Assembly: GCF_029144185.1 (NCBI RefSeq) | Contig: NZ_CP110232.1 | Span: 2,004,164 to 2,068,163, forward strand | Length of the DNA: 64,000 nucleotides | Direction of reading: 5' to 3' | Source of the DNA: Vagococcus intermedius | GTDB taxonomy: Bacteria; Bacillota; Bacilli; Lactobacillales; Vagococcaceae | Shown: positions 8,063-17,492 of the stretch, piece by piece | Numbering within the stretch: position 1 is the stretch's first letter | Layout: every line of letters begins with the position of its first letter | The notes under the pieces: model-generated | What the model was told of the DNA's origin: nothing | Database searches by the model: none | The model's input: the letters and a program-made list of their open reading frames with translations, nothing else | Program-made: the position numbers and the translations under genes

Positions 8063-9856
8063 TTAACGTTTTTCAGCTGTTACGCCAACTTTACTCCATA
8101 ATTCATTAGATCGTAATTGCGGATCCCAATCAAAGCCTGTAACACGACTACTAACTGGTAATACTTCATTACGATACAAAGTTGGAATAACAAAGGCTTC
8201 ATCTACAGCATATGCTTGCCATTCGTCAAATGCTTTTTTACGGAAATCAGCATCAAATGATTTTTCAGAATCAATATTTGCTAGTAATTTATCATTTTCT
8301 TCACTTGCAAAACGTGTGTAGTTAAATTGTGCATTACGTCCGTATAAACCACTTGGTGAAGGATCTTCCCCGACTCCCCACGCCCCTTGGTAAACATCAA
8401 TCTCAGGGTCATCATTTTTCAATTTGTCATAAAATGACTGCATATCTAGTAAACGACCACCTGTTAATTCAACATTTAAACCAATGTCTTTCCACTCTTG
8501 CATATAATACTCTGCTAATGGTTGCGCTGTTTCACCACCAGACATTGAAGCAAACTTGATTACTAACTCTTTGCCATCTTTATCTTCAACTAAACCATCA
8601 CCATCGACATCTTTATAACCAGCATCTGCTAATAATTTTTTGGCTTTGTCTTTATCTTGAGTGTAACCTTTTAATTCAGAGTTGTGGAATGTTTTAAAAA
8701 TTGGTGGAATTAATGTTGTCGCATTTGAACGTAACCCGTTGTAGAATTGACTTCCAACAACATTATTATCAACCGCATAGCCCATTGCTTGACGCAAATT
8801 TTTATCAGCCATTTTTGCTTTTGAATCAGTTACAACTTCGTCATGTTCCTTATCCCACTTGCCTTGTTTAAACCCAATATACGTATATGATAATTCTTCA
8901 CGACCTAAAATTTCGTAACCTTCAACATCTTTAAACGTTGGGTACATATCTGTTGGTACTTTAAGTGCAATATCATATTTTTTAGATTTTAAAGCTTCTA
9001 CGATTGAGGCTGGTTGAGCTGTTGAAAAAACTAATTTATCCATCTTAGGTTTTTCTCCATAGTAGTGTTTATTTGGCACATAGACTACTGATTCACCTGG
9101 TTTAATTTTATCCATAACATATGGACCAAACGTTACTGGATTTTTACGAACAGCATCTGATGACTCCAGGTCTTTCACCGGAATATCTTTTAAGACGTGT
9201 TTCGGTGCCGCATTTCCTGATAAACCACCGTCAACTTGTAACATACTTGGATTCATCTCTTTAAATTCAACCGTCATTGTTTTATCATCGACTTTTTTAA
9301 TCCCTGAAATGGTATCTGCTTTACCACTATGATAATCATCCATCCCCACAATATTCGTATAGCGATTATCATAACGCACACCTGTATAGTCTTTATGTCC
9401 AATAATCTCATAAGGGTAGATCACATCTTCAATCGTCACAGGTTCACCATCTGACCAGACAGCTTCTTTTTGTAATGTTACTGTGGCAATATTTTTATCT
9501 TTATCAATATCTAATTTAGCGACTCCATCATTAGTGATTTTAAAATCTTTATCCATTGTAAATAACGGTTCATGTGAAGGTGTCATAAATTGAAGATCTG
9601 TATTGTCTGAATATAATTCCCATAAGAATAAACCTTGGAATTGTGAATCCGTTACAACTGCCACATCTAACGTCCCACCTTCAATTGGCTTCTCTTTATT
9701 TGAAACTGCTAAAGGAAAACTTTCCATATCGACTTTTTCGATTGACTTATTTTCTTTCGCCTTATCACCTTTTTTTCCTCCACCACTACACGCTGCTAGT
9801 GATAGTACTGCTACAGCTGTTAAAGCTAACAATCCATACTTTTTACTTTTTTTCAT
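8063..9856 (-). CDS. oppA: Peptide ABC transporter substrate-binding lipoprotein
   Basis: Extracellular, membrane-anchored peptide receptor of the SBP_bac_5 family (597 aa). A Lys-rich N-terminus and hydrophobic core lead into the lipobox LAAC at about residues 20-23, followed by a Gly/Ser/Lys-rich linker, so it is a lipidated exported protein. The rest is a typical two-lobe OppA/DppA-like domain. It is the last gene of oppDFBCA, after oppC, and ends at a strong terminator. Peptide uptake feeds amino-acid auxotrophs and in this order can also import signalling peptides; the ligand cannot be predicted here. Confidence 0.93.
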   Translation of the reverse strand: MKKSKKYGLLALTAVAVLSLAACSGGGKKGDKAKENKSIEKVDMESFPLAVSNKEKPIEGGTLDVAVVTDSQFQGLFLWELYSDNTDLQFMTPSHEPLFTMDKDFKITNDGVAKLDIDKDKNIATVTLQKEAVWSDGEPVTIEDVIYPYEIIGHKDYTGVRYDNRYTNIVGMDDYHSGKADTISGIKKVDDKTMTVEFKEMNPSMLQVDGGLSGNAAPKHVLKDIPVKDLESSDAVRKNPVTFGPYVMDKIKPGESVVYVPNKHYYGEKPKMDKLVFSTAQPASIVEALKSKKYDIALKVPTDMYPTFKDVEGYEILGREELSYTYIGFKQGKWDKEHDEVVTDSKAKMADKNLRQAMGYAVDNNVVGSQFYNGLRSNATTLIPPIFKTFHNSELKGYTQDKDKAKKLLADAGYKDVDGDGLVEDKDGKELVIKFASMSGGETAQPLAEYYMQEWKDIGLNVELTGGRLLDMQSFYDKLKNDDPEIDVYQGAWGVGEDPSPSGLYGRNAQFNYTRFASEENDKLLANIDSEKSFDADFRKKAFDEWQAYAVDEAFVIPTLYRNEVLPVSSRVTGFDWDPQLRSNELWSKVGVTAEKR

Positions 9857-9879
9857 TATTCATAACCCTCCTTTTAGTT

Positions 9880-10815
9880 TTAACCCAAACGTTGTCTAGC
9901 ATCCGCTGAACGTTTCAAGGCTTGACCCACATAATTGATACTTAACATCATAACTAAAATTAAAATTGAGGCTGGTAACCAGACCCATAATTTATTTGAT
10001 AGAACATCCCCATTTGCAGCATAGGCAATTAAGGTTCCCAAACTAGGGACATCACTCGGCAAACCAAAACCTAAGAAGGTTAGGGTTGTTTCAATCCCAA
10101 TATTTGAAGCAAAGTTCATCGTTAAATTGGTAATAATTAGGGAACTCAAGTTAGGCATAATTTCTCTAAACATGATTTTAAAATCGCTTGTTCCCAATGT
10201 TTTCGAGGCACTTACATAGTCTCTACGACCTTCGGATAAAGTCTTACTTCTAAAAAGTCTGGCTTTGCCGACCCAATAGAACCCACTCATGATAAAGATA
10301 AATGACCACACATTGTATCGTGGAATAATCGTAACAAAAACGATGATAATCATTTGAATTGGTAAGATCATAACAAAATCGACAATCCTCATTAAAATAT
10401 TGTCAACAATTCCACCGTAATAGCCAGCTGCAATCCCTAACCCAACTCCAATAACTGACGTGATAATTGTGATTGCAAAACCAATCATAATTGAGTTTCT
10501 AGCACCAATAATCAACTGGCCTAAAACATCACGCCCACCTTCGTCTGCTCCTAAGAGAAAAGTCATGTCTTTGGTCAAACTATACGTACCAGGTTCAGCG
10601 TATTTATCTAAAATACTCACCTTCATAATATCTGCTTGATTAACTACTAAAGCACCAATGAAAACCGTCAGTAAAATGATGACTAACAAGGCTAATGAAA
10701 ATAGTGCTAATTTATCTTTTTTAAACTCACGGCTGATCATCTTAACACCCATCGGTGGGATACTTTCAACTGCAACATCTGTCTTGCTAATTGCTTCGCT
10801 CATACTATTCGCCAT
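9880..10815 (-). CDS. oppC: Peptide ABC transporter permease OppC
   Basis: Second inner-membrane permease of the peptide importer (311 aa). It has a short cytoplasmic N-terminus, one membrane helix near residues 38-58, then the binding-protein-dependent transport domain with several helices. An EAA-like loop that docks on the ATPases is visible near the middle (DYVSASKTLGTSDFKIMFREI). It lies between oppB and oppA with short gaps. Two in-frame ATGs (10815 and 10803) are possible; AGGAAAGG abuts the first. Confidence 0.9.
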   Translation of the reverse strand: MANSMSEAISKTDVAVESIPPMGVKMISREFKKDKLALFSLALLVIILLTVFIGALVVNQADIMKVSILDKYAEPGTYSLTKDMTFLLGADEGGRDVLGQLIIGARNSIMIGFAITIITSVIGVGLGIAAGYYGGIVDNILMRIVDFVMILPIQMIIIVFVTIIPRYNVWSFIFIMSGFYWVGKARLFRSKTLSEGRRDYVSASKTLGTSDFKIMFREIMPNLSSLIITNLTMNFASNIGIETTLTFLGFGLPSDVPSLGTLIAYAANGDVLSNKLWVWLPASILILVMMLSINYVGQALKRSADARQRLG

Positions 10816-10833
10816 CCTTTCCTAAGTTATTTA

Positions 10834-11796
10834 TTATTGAATTCTGATTCTAGGGTCGACAATACTCATAATAATATCGGATAATAACGTCCCAATTAAG
10901 GTCGCAATTCCTAAGATTAAAATAAGTGAGGTAATGACCGTATAGTCACGTTGGAGAATCGAATCAATAAACAACTTACCAATACCAGGATAGGCAAATA
11001 TTTTTTCAATCACGATTGACCCACTAATTAAACCTGTAATTTCATATCCTAATTGTGAGGCAATTGGTAGTGATGCATTTCTGAAAATATGACGCGTATA
11101 AACACGATTAGTCGGAACCCCTTTTGATCTAGCTGTCCGAACGTAGTCAAGACCTTGGGAATCGATCACTTCGCTTCGTAAGTATTGAATCGTAACGGCT
11201 GTAGCAAGCAAGGCTTGAGAGATACCTGGTAAAATCAAATGATGGAATCTATCCCAGTAATACGCTCCGGTCCCTTTCACTGCCCAGCTGGACACTGATC
11301 CTGTTGTAGGGAACCAATCCAAACGGTAACCAAAGATAAATAACATAATTAAGGCAAAGATAAATACCGGCACTGCAAAACTAAAGAAATTATAAATCAC
11401 TACCATCTTGTCAAACCAAGAATTTTTATAACGACCTGAAAGTAAACCTAAAGGTAAGGCAATCAAGTAGGTCATAATCACGGTAACAATTGATAATAAA
11501 ATCGTATTTAATGCACGCTCACCAATAATGGTTGAAACTGGTAACTTATAAAGGAAGCTTGTTCCAAAATCACCATGTAAGGCATTACCAATCCATCTAA
11601 AATACTGGGTATACCATGGATCATTTAAACCTGCTGCCTCACGCATCTGTTCAATAACAGCTGCATCCATGTTAGGGTTAATCAAACCTGTAAAAGGATC
11701 CCCAGGCATGGCCTTAGCTAATAAAAAGATGAATACGCTTAAAATCATAATTTGCGGAATCATCAAAATAACACGTCTTAATATCGTCTTCCACAT
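10834..11796 (-). CDS. oppB: Peptide ABC transporter permease OppB
   Basis: First permease subunit of the peptide importer (320 aa). It has an N-terminal membrane helix, the conserved stretch AKAMPGDPF, and a C-terminal transport domain with the ATPase-contact loop (DYVRTARSKGVPTNRVYTRH). Its ATG follows the oppF stop codon by 2 bases, with a G-rich ribosome binding site inside the end of oppF, indicating tight co-transcription and probably translational coupling. Confidence 0.92.
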   Translation of the reverse strand: MWKTILRRVILMIPQIMILSVFIFLLAKAMPGDPFTGLINPNMDAAVIEQMREAAGLNDPWYTQYFRWIGNALHGDFGTSFLYKLPVSTIIGERALNTILLSIVTVIMTYLIALPLGLLSGRYKNSWFDKMVVIYNFFSFAVPVFIFALIMLFIFGYRLDWFPTTGSVSSWAVKGTGAYYWDRFHHLILPGISQALLATAVTIQYLRSEVIDSQGLDYVRTARSKGVPTNRVYTRHIFRNASLPIASQLGYEITGLISGSIVIEKIFAYPGIGKLFIDSILQRDYTVITSLILILGIATLIGTLLSDIIMSIVDPRIRIQ

Positions 11797-11798
11797 AA

Positions 11799-12749
11799 TT
11801 AGTTCCCCCCACTTTCCAAATGTAACAACGCCGCCAAATGAGATGGACTAACTGGTGCTAAATCGTATACTCGTCCATTTTCATCATAATAGTCTCTTTG
11901 TAAGGTTTGGAACTCACGTTCCACTTCCCGACGACGCGTTTTATGTGCTTCACGATTCGCCACATCAATCTTTGGAATCGCAGACAATAAACGTTTGGTG
12001 TATATATGTTGAGGGTTGTTATAGATATCTTCTCGTGTCCCGATTTCAACAAAACGACCTTTGTGCATAATTGCTAAATTATCACACATATGTTTCACAA
12101 CACCTAAGTCATGAGAGATAAATAAGTAACTGAGACCAAATTGTTCTTGAATATGTTTCATAAAGTTCAAAACTTGGGCTTGAACTGACAAATCTAAAGC
12201 TGAGACAGGTTCGTCTGCCACAATTAACTTAGGACTCGTTGCCACCGCTCGAGCTACCCCTAAACGTTGACGTTGTCCGCCTGAGAATTCATGAGGGTAT
12301 TTGTACAACGCATCGGTTGGCATACCTACAATATCTAACATCTCTTGTACTTTGCGTTTTTCTTCCTGATCAGATAGCCGTTCAAAGTTATGAATCGGTT
12401 CACCAATAATATCAATCACCCTTTTTTTAGGGTTTAAACTAGACATCGAATCTTGGAAAATCATCTGGACATCTTTGTTATAATCTAACGATTTACGAAT
12501 GCTCTTTTTTGTAACATCTTGCCCTTCATAAATAATTTCCCCTGAGGTAACTTTTTCTAAACCAACAATCGCTTTTCCTGTTGTTGATTTTCCTGAACCA
12601 GACTCTCCAACTAGACCATAGGTTTTGCCTTTTTCAATGATAAAATCAACACCATCAACTGCAAACACGTGATCTGTCACACGATTGAAAAAACCACTCC
12701 GTATTGGGTAATGAACTTTTAAATCTTTAATTGTTATTAACTCACTCAT
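11799..12749 (-). CDS. oppF: Peptide ABC transporter ATPase OppF
   Basis: Cytoplasmic ATPase of the peptide importer (316 aa). Walker A is GESGSGKST, the ABC signature is FSGGQRQRLGVARA and Walker B is LIVADEPVSALD. The C-terminal oligopeptide-transporter extension is present but lacks the Cys-rich motif seen in its partner OppD. Its start overlaps the oppD stop codon (TAATG). Confidence 0.93.
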   Translation of the reverse strand: MSELITIKDLKVHYPIRSGFFNRVTDHVFAVDGVDFIIEKGKTYGLVGESGSGKSTTGKAIVGLEKVTSGEIIYEGQDVTKKSIRKSLDYNKDVQMIFQDSMSSLNPKKRVIDIIGEPIHNFERLSDQEEKRKVQEMLDIVGMPTDALYKYPHEFSGGQRQRLGVARAVATSPKLIVADEPVSALDLSVQAQVLNFMKHIQEQFGLSYLFISHDLGVVKHMCDNLAIMHKGRFVEIGTREDIYNNPQHIYTKRLLSAIPKIDVANREAHKTRRREVEREFQTLQRDYYDENGRVYDLAPVSPSHLAALLHLESGGN

Positions 12750-13756
12750 TAAGCCTCACCTACCTGATCTTTAAAATGAAATCCTTGATAACAGGTGCAA
12801 CGGACAAGATGATCTGGTCCAACTTCATGCAACTCTGGTTCTTCTTCATGGGCACTCTCTGGTATCCAACCAATCCTTGAGGCGAAACGACAACCCTTAC
12901 GTGGTAAATTCTTTAAAGAAGGGACAATCCCTTCAATAACATGTAAGTCTTGATCAATAGAATCTTCTTGTGGAATCGAGTTTAACAATGACCGCGTATA
13001 AGGATGTTTCGGATTGGCAAAAAGTTCAGCAACGAGTGCCTGCTCAACCACTTGTCCTGCATACATGACGGCTACTCGATCAGCCATTTCAGCTACAACA
13101 GCTAAATCGTGGGTAATTAAAATAATTCCCGCCTCAGTTTCTTGTTGTAATTCTACTAATAAATCTAATATTTGTGCTTGAATCGTAACGTCTAAAGCCG
13201 TAGTTGGCTCATCAGCAATAATAATAGGTGGCTTACACGAAATAGCAATAGCAATAATAACCCTCTGACGCATGCCTCCTGAAAGTTCATGGGGGTATTG
13301 TTTAGCAACACGCTCTGGATTTTTAATCCCCACTTGCCCTAACAATTCAAGGACACGAGCTGCTCGTTTTTCTTTACCAAAATCAGTATGGTATGACAAC
13401 CCTTCAGCAATTTGATCACCAATTCTCATTAAAGGGTTTAACGCTGACAAGGGATCCTGGAAAATCATGCCGATATCGTTACCACGTACTTGATTGTACA
13501 AGGTTTCATTAAACTCTAGTAAATTCAGATTTTTATAAATAACCTGTCCAGTGATTTTTGTATTTCCTGCATTGTGCAACCCCATAATCGTTGTTGCTAA
13601 GGTACTTTTGCCACATCCAGATTCTCCAACAATAGCTAAAATCTCATTTTTATCAAGTGTTAAAGAAATACCATCAACAGCATCATAATAATCGTCCTTG
13701 ATTCGAAACCCTGTATGTAAATCGCGGATGTCTAATAATTGTTCCTCTTGCTTCAT
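12749..13756 (-). CDS. oppD: Peptide ABC transporter ATPase OppD
   Basis: First gene of the operon and partner ATPase of OppF (335 aa). Walker A is GESGCGKST, the signature is LSGGMRQRVIIAIA and Walker B is IIADEPTTALD. The C-terminal extension contains Cys residues (KGCRFASR and VRCTCYQG), the region that binds an iron-sulfur cluster in some OppD/DppD proteins. The start ATG follows AAGGGG. A good promoter and a possible CodY box lie upstream. Confidence 0.93.
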   Translation of the reverse strand: MKQEEQLLDIRDLHTGFRIKDDYYDAVDGISLTLDKNEILAIVGESGCGKSTLATTIMGLHNAGNTKITGQVIYKNLNLLEFNETLYNQVRGNDIGMIFQDPLSALNPLMRIGDQIAEGLSYHTDFGKEKRAARVLELLGQVGIKNPERVAKQYPHELSGGMRQRVIIAIAISCKPPIIIADEPTTALDVTIQAQILDLLVELQQETEAGIILITHDLAVVAEMADRVAVMYAGQVVEQALVAELFANPKHPYTRSLLNSIPQEDSIDQDLHVIEGIVPSLKNLPRKGCRFASRIGWIPESAHEEEPELHEVGPDHLVRCTCYQGFHFKDQVGEA

Positions 13757-13839
13757 TAGGCTACCCCTTCCTACTTTTTGGTTAAAGAAAAATAAATTAT
13801 TTTTTAATCTTTTTTTAATTTTCTCTCTGATATTTAATG

Positions 13840-13868
13840 ATTATACCTTGTTTTCTCATTTAAGACAA
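13840..13868 (-). promoter_or_regulatory. Promoter of the opp operon
   Basis: TTGTCT (13863-13868) and a perfect TATAAT (13840-13845) with 17-bp spacing on the minus strand, leaving an 80-90 nt untranslated leader before oppD. Confidence 0.7.
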
Positions 13869-13900
13869 CTTTTTCTCATAAAAAAATCATATTTATCTAA

Positions 13901-13915
13901 ATATGTCGGAAAATA
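13901..13915. promoter_or_regulatory. Possible CodY box upstream of opp
   Basis: ATATGTCGGAAAATA matches the CodY consensus AATTTTCNGAAAATT with four mismatches and lies about 32 bp upstream of the opp -35 box. CodY control of peptide transporters is established in Firmicutes, but a match of this quality arises by chance in AT-rich DNA. Confidence 0.3.
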
Positions 13916-13920
13916 AAACA

Positions 13921-13965
13921 AAAAAAACAAGTTATTATTAGTTTTCTCTAATAATAACTTGTTTT
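13921..13965 (-). terminator. Terminator of acpP
   Basis: An 18-bp perfect inverted repeat (AACAAGTTATTATTAG and its complement) with a 6-base loop and T-runs on both sides, directly after the acpP stop. It insulates acpP from the opp promoter and looks functional in either direction. Confidence 0.9.
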
Positions 13966-14205
13966 TTATTGATGGCTAGTTATATACTCAACTGCTGCAC
14001 CGATTGTTTCGATTTTTTCAGCATCCTCATCCGAAATCTCTGTTCCAAACTCATCTTCTAGTTCCAGAACAAATTCCATGATACTAATTGAATCCGCGCC
14101 TAAGTCGTCTTTAATGTTAAGGTTTTCTACAACCTTTTCTTCTTCAATATCAAAATGTTTTGTGATAATTGAACGTACTTTTTGTAGGACTTCCTCTTTA
14201 GTCAT
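13966..14205 (-). CDS. acpP: Acyl carrier protein
   Basis: Small acidic four-helix carrier (79 aa) that holds growing acyl chains as thioesters during fatty-acid and phospholipid synthesis. The 4'-phosphopantetheine attachment Ser is Ser39 in GADSISIME. The modifying enzyme, AcpS, is encoded at 35.3 kb. It lies downstream of plsX, which uses acyl-ACP, but has its own strong promoter and terminator. The fabD and fabG genes found between plsX and acpP in Bacillus are absent here. Confidence 0.95.
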   Translation of the reverse strand: MTKEEVLQKVRSIITKHFDIEEEKVVENLNIKDDLGADSISIMEFVLELEDEFGTEISDEDAEKIETIGAAVEYITSHQ

Positions 14206-14255
14206 GTCTGTTCACCTCCAAACTATTGCAAACTCTTTACAAAGAACTCACTACT

Positions 14256-14284
14256 ATTTTACTGATATATCTTAGGTTTGTCTA
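14256..14284 (-). promoter_or_regulatory. Promoter of acpP
   Basis: TAGACA (14279-14284) and TAAAAT (14256-14261) with a 17-bp spacer on the minus strand, about 45 bp before the acpP ribosome binding site (GGAGGTG). A strong separate promoter suits the high ACP demand. Confidence 0.7.
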
Positions 14285-14312
14285 TCCTTTTTTTATAAAT
14301 CACGGCTTAAAC

Positions 14313-15332
14313 TTACTTATTTTTGATCTCAACTTCCACTTCATTTTCAAAGTGCGTCACCAAATCAGCAATAACCTGACTATCTAGCATCGTTTTAATT
14401 TGAGTAATCGTATGTTTGACAGCCTCGGGGCCAGTTGAACCATGGGTTTTAATAACAGGGGCTTTCAGCCCAAACAAGACGGCTCCCCCATGAGAGGAAT
14501 AATCCAATTCTTGTTTCATTTGTTTTAAGGAGTCTTTCAATAGTAGTGCCCCCAACTTCCCTTTCCAACCTGCGCCTAAAATTGATTTTTTCAAAACAGA
14601 CATCAACGATAGCGCCGTTCCCTCTGTCGCTTTTAGGACGGCATTTCCGGTAAAACCATCCGTTACCACAACATCAGCTGCACCCGTTAGTAACTCTCGG
14701 GCTTCAATGTTACCAATAAAATTCAAATTAGGATCTGAAGACAATAACTCATAAGTTTTCTTCGTCAAATCACTACCCTTAGATGCTTCGGAACCATTAT
14801 TTAACAAAGCTACCCGTGGTTGCTTAATTCCACGGACATTTTTGGCATAGTATGAGGCTAAAATACCATACTGTAATAAATGCTCAGGTTTATTATCAGC
14901 ATTTGCACCCATATCAATAAAGTCAAAGCCTGCATCAGGTTGCCCCATAACTGGCATCGTTGTCATTAGACCTGGACGTTCAACATTTTTAATTCTCCCA
15001 ATGATAAACAATCCCGCTGCTAAAAGTGCTCCGGTATTTCCAGCTGAAAAAATAGCATCCGCCTGCCCTTCTTTAACAGCCTTTGCTGCTAAAACCATTG
15101 ACGCTGTTTTTTTACGACGAATAGCCCGAACCGGTTCATCATCACTTTCAATTTTTTCATCTGTGTGAATGATAGTTATATTTGTTTCAGAAGTGATATA
15201 TTTTCTAATCTCACTCTCTTTTCCATATAACTGAAATTCAATATCTGGATAGCTTGCTTGTGCTAACATAATTCCTTCAACAATTGCTCGTGGCGCATGA
15301 TCGCCACCCATTGCATCAACTGCTATTCTCAT
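14313..15332 (-). CDS. plsX: Phosphate acyltransferase PlsX
   Basis: Converts acyl-ACP and phosphate to acyl-phosphate, the donor for PlsY in the first step of phospholipid synthesis (339 aa, full length). It begins with the family hallmark [14 protein letters not shown] and contains the conserved [12 protein letters not shown] and DGFTGN stretches. It is preceded by GAGGAG and lies 30 bp after recG, the recG-plsX order seen in many Firmicutes, without fapR. Confidence 0.95.
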   Translation of the reverse strand: MRIAVDAMGGDHAPRAIVEGIMLAQASYPDIEFQLYGKESEIRKYITSETNITIIHTDEKIESDDEPVRAIRRKKTASMVLAAKAVKEGQADAIFSAGNTGALLAAGLFIIGRIKNVERPGLMTTMPVMGQPDAGFDFIDMGANADNKPEHLLQYGILASYYAKNVRGIKQPRVALLNNGSEASKGSDLTKKTYELLSSDPNLNFIGNIEARELLTGAADVVVTDGFTGNAVLKATEGTALSLMSVLKKSILGAGWKGKLGALLLKDSLKQMKQELDYSSHGGAVLFGLKAPVIKTHGSTGPEAVKHTITQIKTMLDSQVIADLVTHFENEVEVEIKNK

Positions 15333-15362
15333 AACTTACTCCTCTTCTTCCTATAATATCGT

Positions 15363-17402
15363 TTAGTCAAACCACGTATTGGTTGTTTCTTCATTAAATA
15401 ATTTTTGTTTAAGTAAGGCATACTCACTTAATTGCCACCAATCTGGAACTTGCCAAATAGCTGCCGCATCTTGTCTAGCTGCTTCCATGATCGCAAAATC
15501 AGCAACTATGTCCCCGACACTAAACTCTGGTAAGCCGGATTGTTTCGCTCCAAAGACTTCACCAGGGCCACGCATTTCTAAATCTTTTTGACTTAGAACA
15601 AACCCATCATTAGTCTCTGTCATAATCTTCATACGGGCAGCTCCAACGTCACTCTTTGGGTTAGCAACTAAAATACAGTGAGAGGCTTTTTTCCCTCGGC
15701 CAACACGGCCACGTAATTGGTGTAACTGAGCCAAACCAAAACGATCGGCATCCATAATAATCATGACTGTCGCATTTGGTACATTGACGCCCACTTCAAT
15801 AACCGTCGTTGAAACTAAAACTTGGCACCTATTTTCTTTAAACTCTGCCATAATTGCGTCTTTTTCTGATGCCTTCATTTTACCGTGTAAAAGCCCCACT
15901 TCAAATTTCTCCTGATACTGCTCTTGGAGATGCTCGTATATCTCAGTAGCATTTTTGACATCTAACGTTTCTGATTCTTCAATTAAAGGACAGATAACAT
16001 ACGCTTGATTACCTGCTTGTAACTCTTTATTTAACCACTCGATAACTGCTTCAAATTGTGGCGGACGTACCCACCTAGTTTCAATCGGAATGCGACCCGC
16101 AGGGAGTTCATCAATGACAGAGACATCCATTTCACCATAAGCTGTAATCGCTAATGTTCGAGGAATAGGGGTAGCCGTCATGAATAGAACATCTGGGTTT
16201 AAACCTTTTTCCCTTAGAATCTTCCGTTGGTTAACACCAAAACGATGTTGTTCATCTGTGATAACTAAACCCAACTGATGGAAAATAACCTCTTCTTGAA
16301 TTAAAGCATGGGTTCCCACTATAATATCGAGTCGGCCATCAGCCAACTCTGATAAAATTTGACGGCGCTCTTTAGCTTTAGTCGAACCTGTCAATAAAGC
16401 AACTTTAACTTCCAACGGATCAAATAACTCATTAAGACTGGCCAGATGCTGTTCTGCTAAAATCTCAGTAGGCACCATCAACGCTCCTTGGTGCCCTGCA
16501 CTCACCGTAGCGTATAAAGCAATAGCGGCAACTACTGTCTTTCCACTCCCCACATCTCCCTGTAAAAGACGCAACATATGGTTAGAACTACGCATATCAC
16601 GACAAATATCATTCGTGACTTTTTTTTGGGCATTTGTCAGCTCAAAAGGGAGGGTTTGAGTAAAATTTTTTAATCGATTCACATCATATAGTAGGGCTTG
16701 CCCTTCATTTACATCCCGTTCTTGTTGCCGAAGTTGTTGCAACTTTAGTTGAAATTCAAAAAATTCCTCATAAATCAAACGACGACGAGCTAATTGACTC
16801 ATACGCTGATCAGGGGGGAAATGCATCATTTCAACTGCCGGACGCCTTGCCATTAAATTATATTGCTTAAGTAACTTCGTAGGGAGCCATTCAGCAATTA
16901 GCTCGCCATACTCAACAAAAGCTAGACGAATTAAATCAACTAAGGTTGTTTGTCTCATTTGTTTTGTAACATGGTAGATTGGTGCAAAATCAATCTCACT
17001 CTCTTTTCCTCCAAGGATTTTCATTCCTGTTAAAGACTTGCGTTTGGCATCCCACTTGCCATAAACCGCAATTTCCTCCGAGACATTAATCTTATTCTTC
17101 AAAAAATTTTGATTAAAAAATGTGACATTAATAACAGCATGGTCTTGCATCATTCGGAAGCTTAGACGACTTTTACGATAGCCATAGTGAGAAACAACTG
17201 CGTCAGATAAAACTAAACCTTTTAAGACGACTTTTTCTTGGTCGGCAATTTCTGTTAATTCTTTTGTTTGAATATCATCATAACGAAATGGATAATAGGT
17301 TAGCAAATCTTCCACTGTCTCAATACCAAGTTTAGCTAAAACTTCTACTCGTTTAGGTCCAACACCTGACAAACACTGAACAGAATCTGTCAACTTTTTC
17401 AT
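15363..17402 (-). CDS. recG: ATP-dependent DNA helicase RecG
   Basis: Branch-migrating helicase that remodels stalled replication forks and Holliday junctions (679 aa, full length). The order is an N-terminal helix-hairpin-helix/wedge OB domain, then Walker A GDVGSGKT, the DEQH box TDEQHRFG, and helicase motifs through the QLRGRVGRG stretch, followed by the RecG C-terminal domain. GGAGG precedes the ATG. A terminator after the upstream gene and a TATAAT at 17437-17442 indicate an independent transcription start for recG-plsX. Confidence 0.96.
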   Translation of the reverse strand: MKKLTDSVQCLSGVGPKRVEVLAKLGIETVEDLLTYYPFRYDDIQTKELTEIADQEKVVLKGLVLSDAVVSHYGYRKSRLSFRMMQDHAVINVTFFNQNFLKNKINVSEEIAVYGKWDAKRKSLTGMKILGGKESEIDFAPIYHVTKQMRQTTLVDLIRLAFVEYGELIAEWLPTKLLKQYNLMARRPAVEMMHFPPDQRMSQLARRRLIYEEFFEFQLKLQQLRQQERDVNEGQALLYDVNRLKNFTQTLPFELTNAQKKVTNDICRDMRSSNHMLRLLQGDVGSGKTVVAAIALYATVSAGHQGALMVPTEILAEQHLASLNELFDPLEVKVALLTGSTKAKERRQILSELADGRLDIIVGTHALIQEEVIFHQLGLVITDEQHRFGVNQRKILREKGLNPDVLFMTATPIPRTLAITAYGEMDVSVIDELPAGRIPIETRWVRPPQFEAVIEWLNKELQAGNQAYVICPLIEESETLDVKNATEIYEHLQEQYQEKFEVGLLHGKMKASEKDAIMAEFKENRCQVLVSTTVIEVGVNVPNATVMIIMDADRFGLAQLHQLRGRVGRGKKASHCILVANPKSDVGAARMKIMTETNDGFVLSQKDLEMRGPGEVFGAKQSGLPEFSVGDIVADFAIMEAARQDAAAIWQVPDWWQLSEYALLKQKLFNEETTNTWFD

Positions 17403-17449
17403 AAGCCACCTCCATGCTTTTTACTTGCTGTCTACTATTATACAATACA

Positions 17450-17481
17450 AAAAAGCCAAACAAAACTGTTTGGCTTTTTTG
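17450..17481 (-). terminator. Terminator after the fakA-like gene
   Basis: AAAAAGCCAAAC / GTTTGGCTTTTT perfect stem with a short loop and a T-run on the minus strand. Confidence 0.9.
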
Positions 17482-17492
17482 TATTAATTTAG

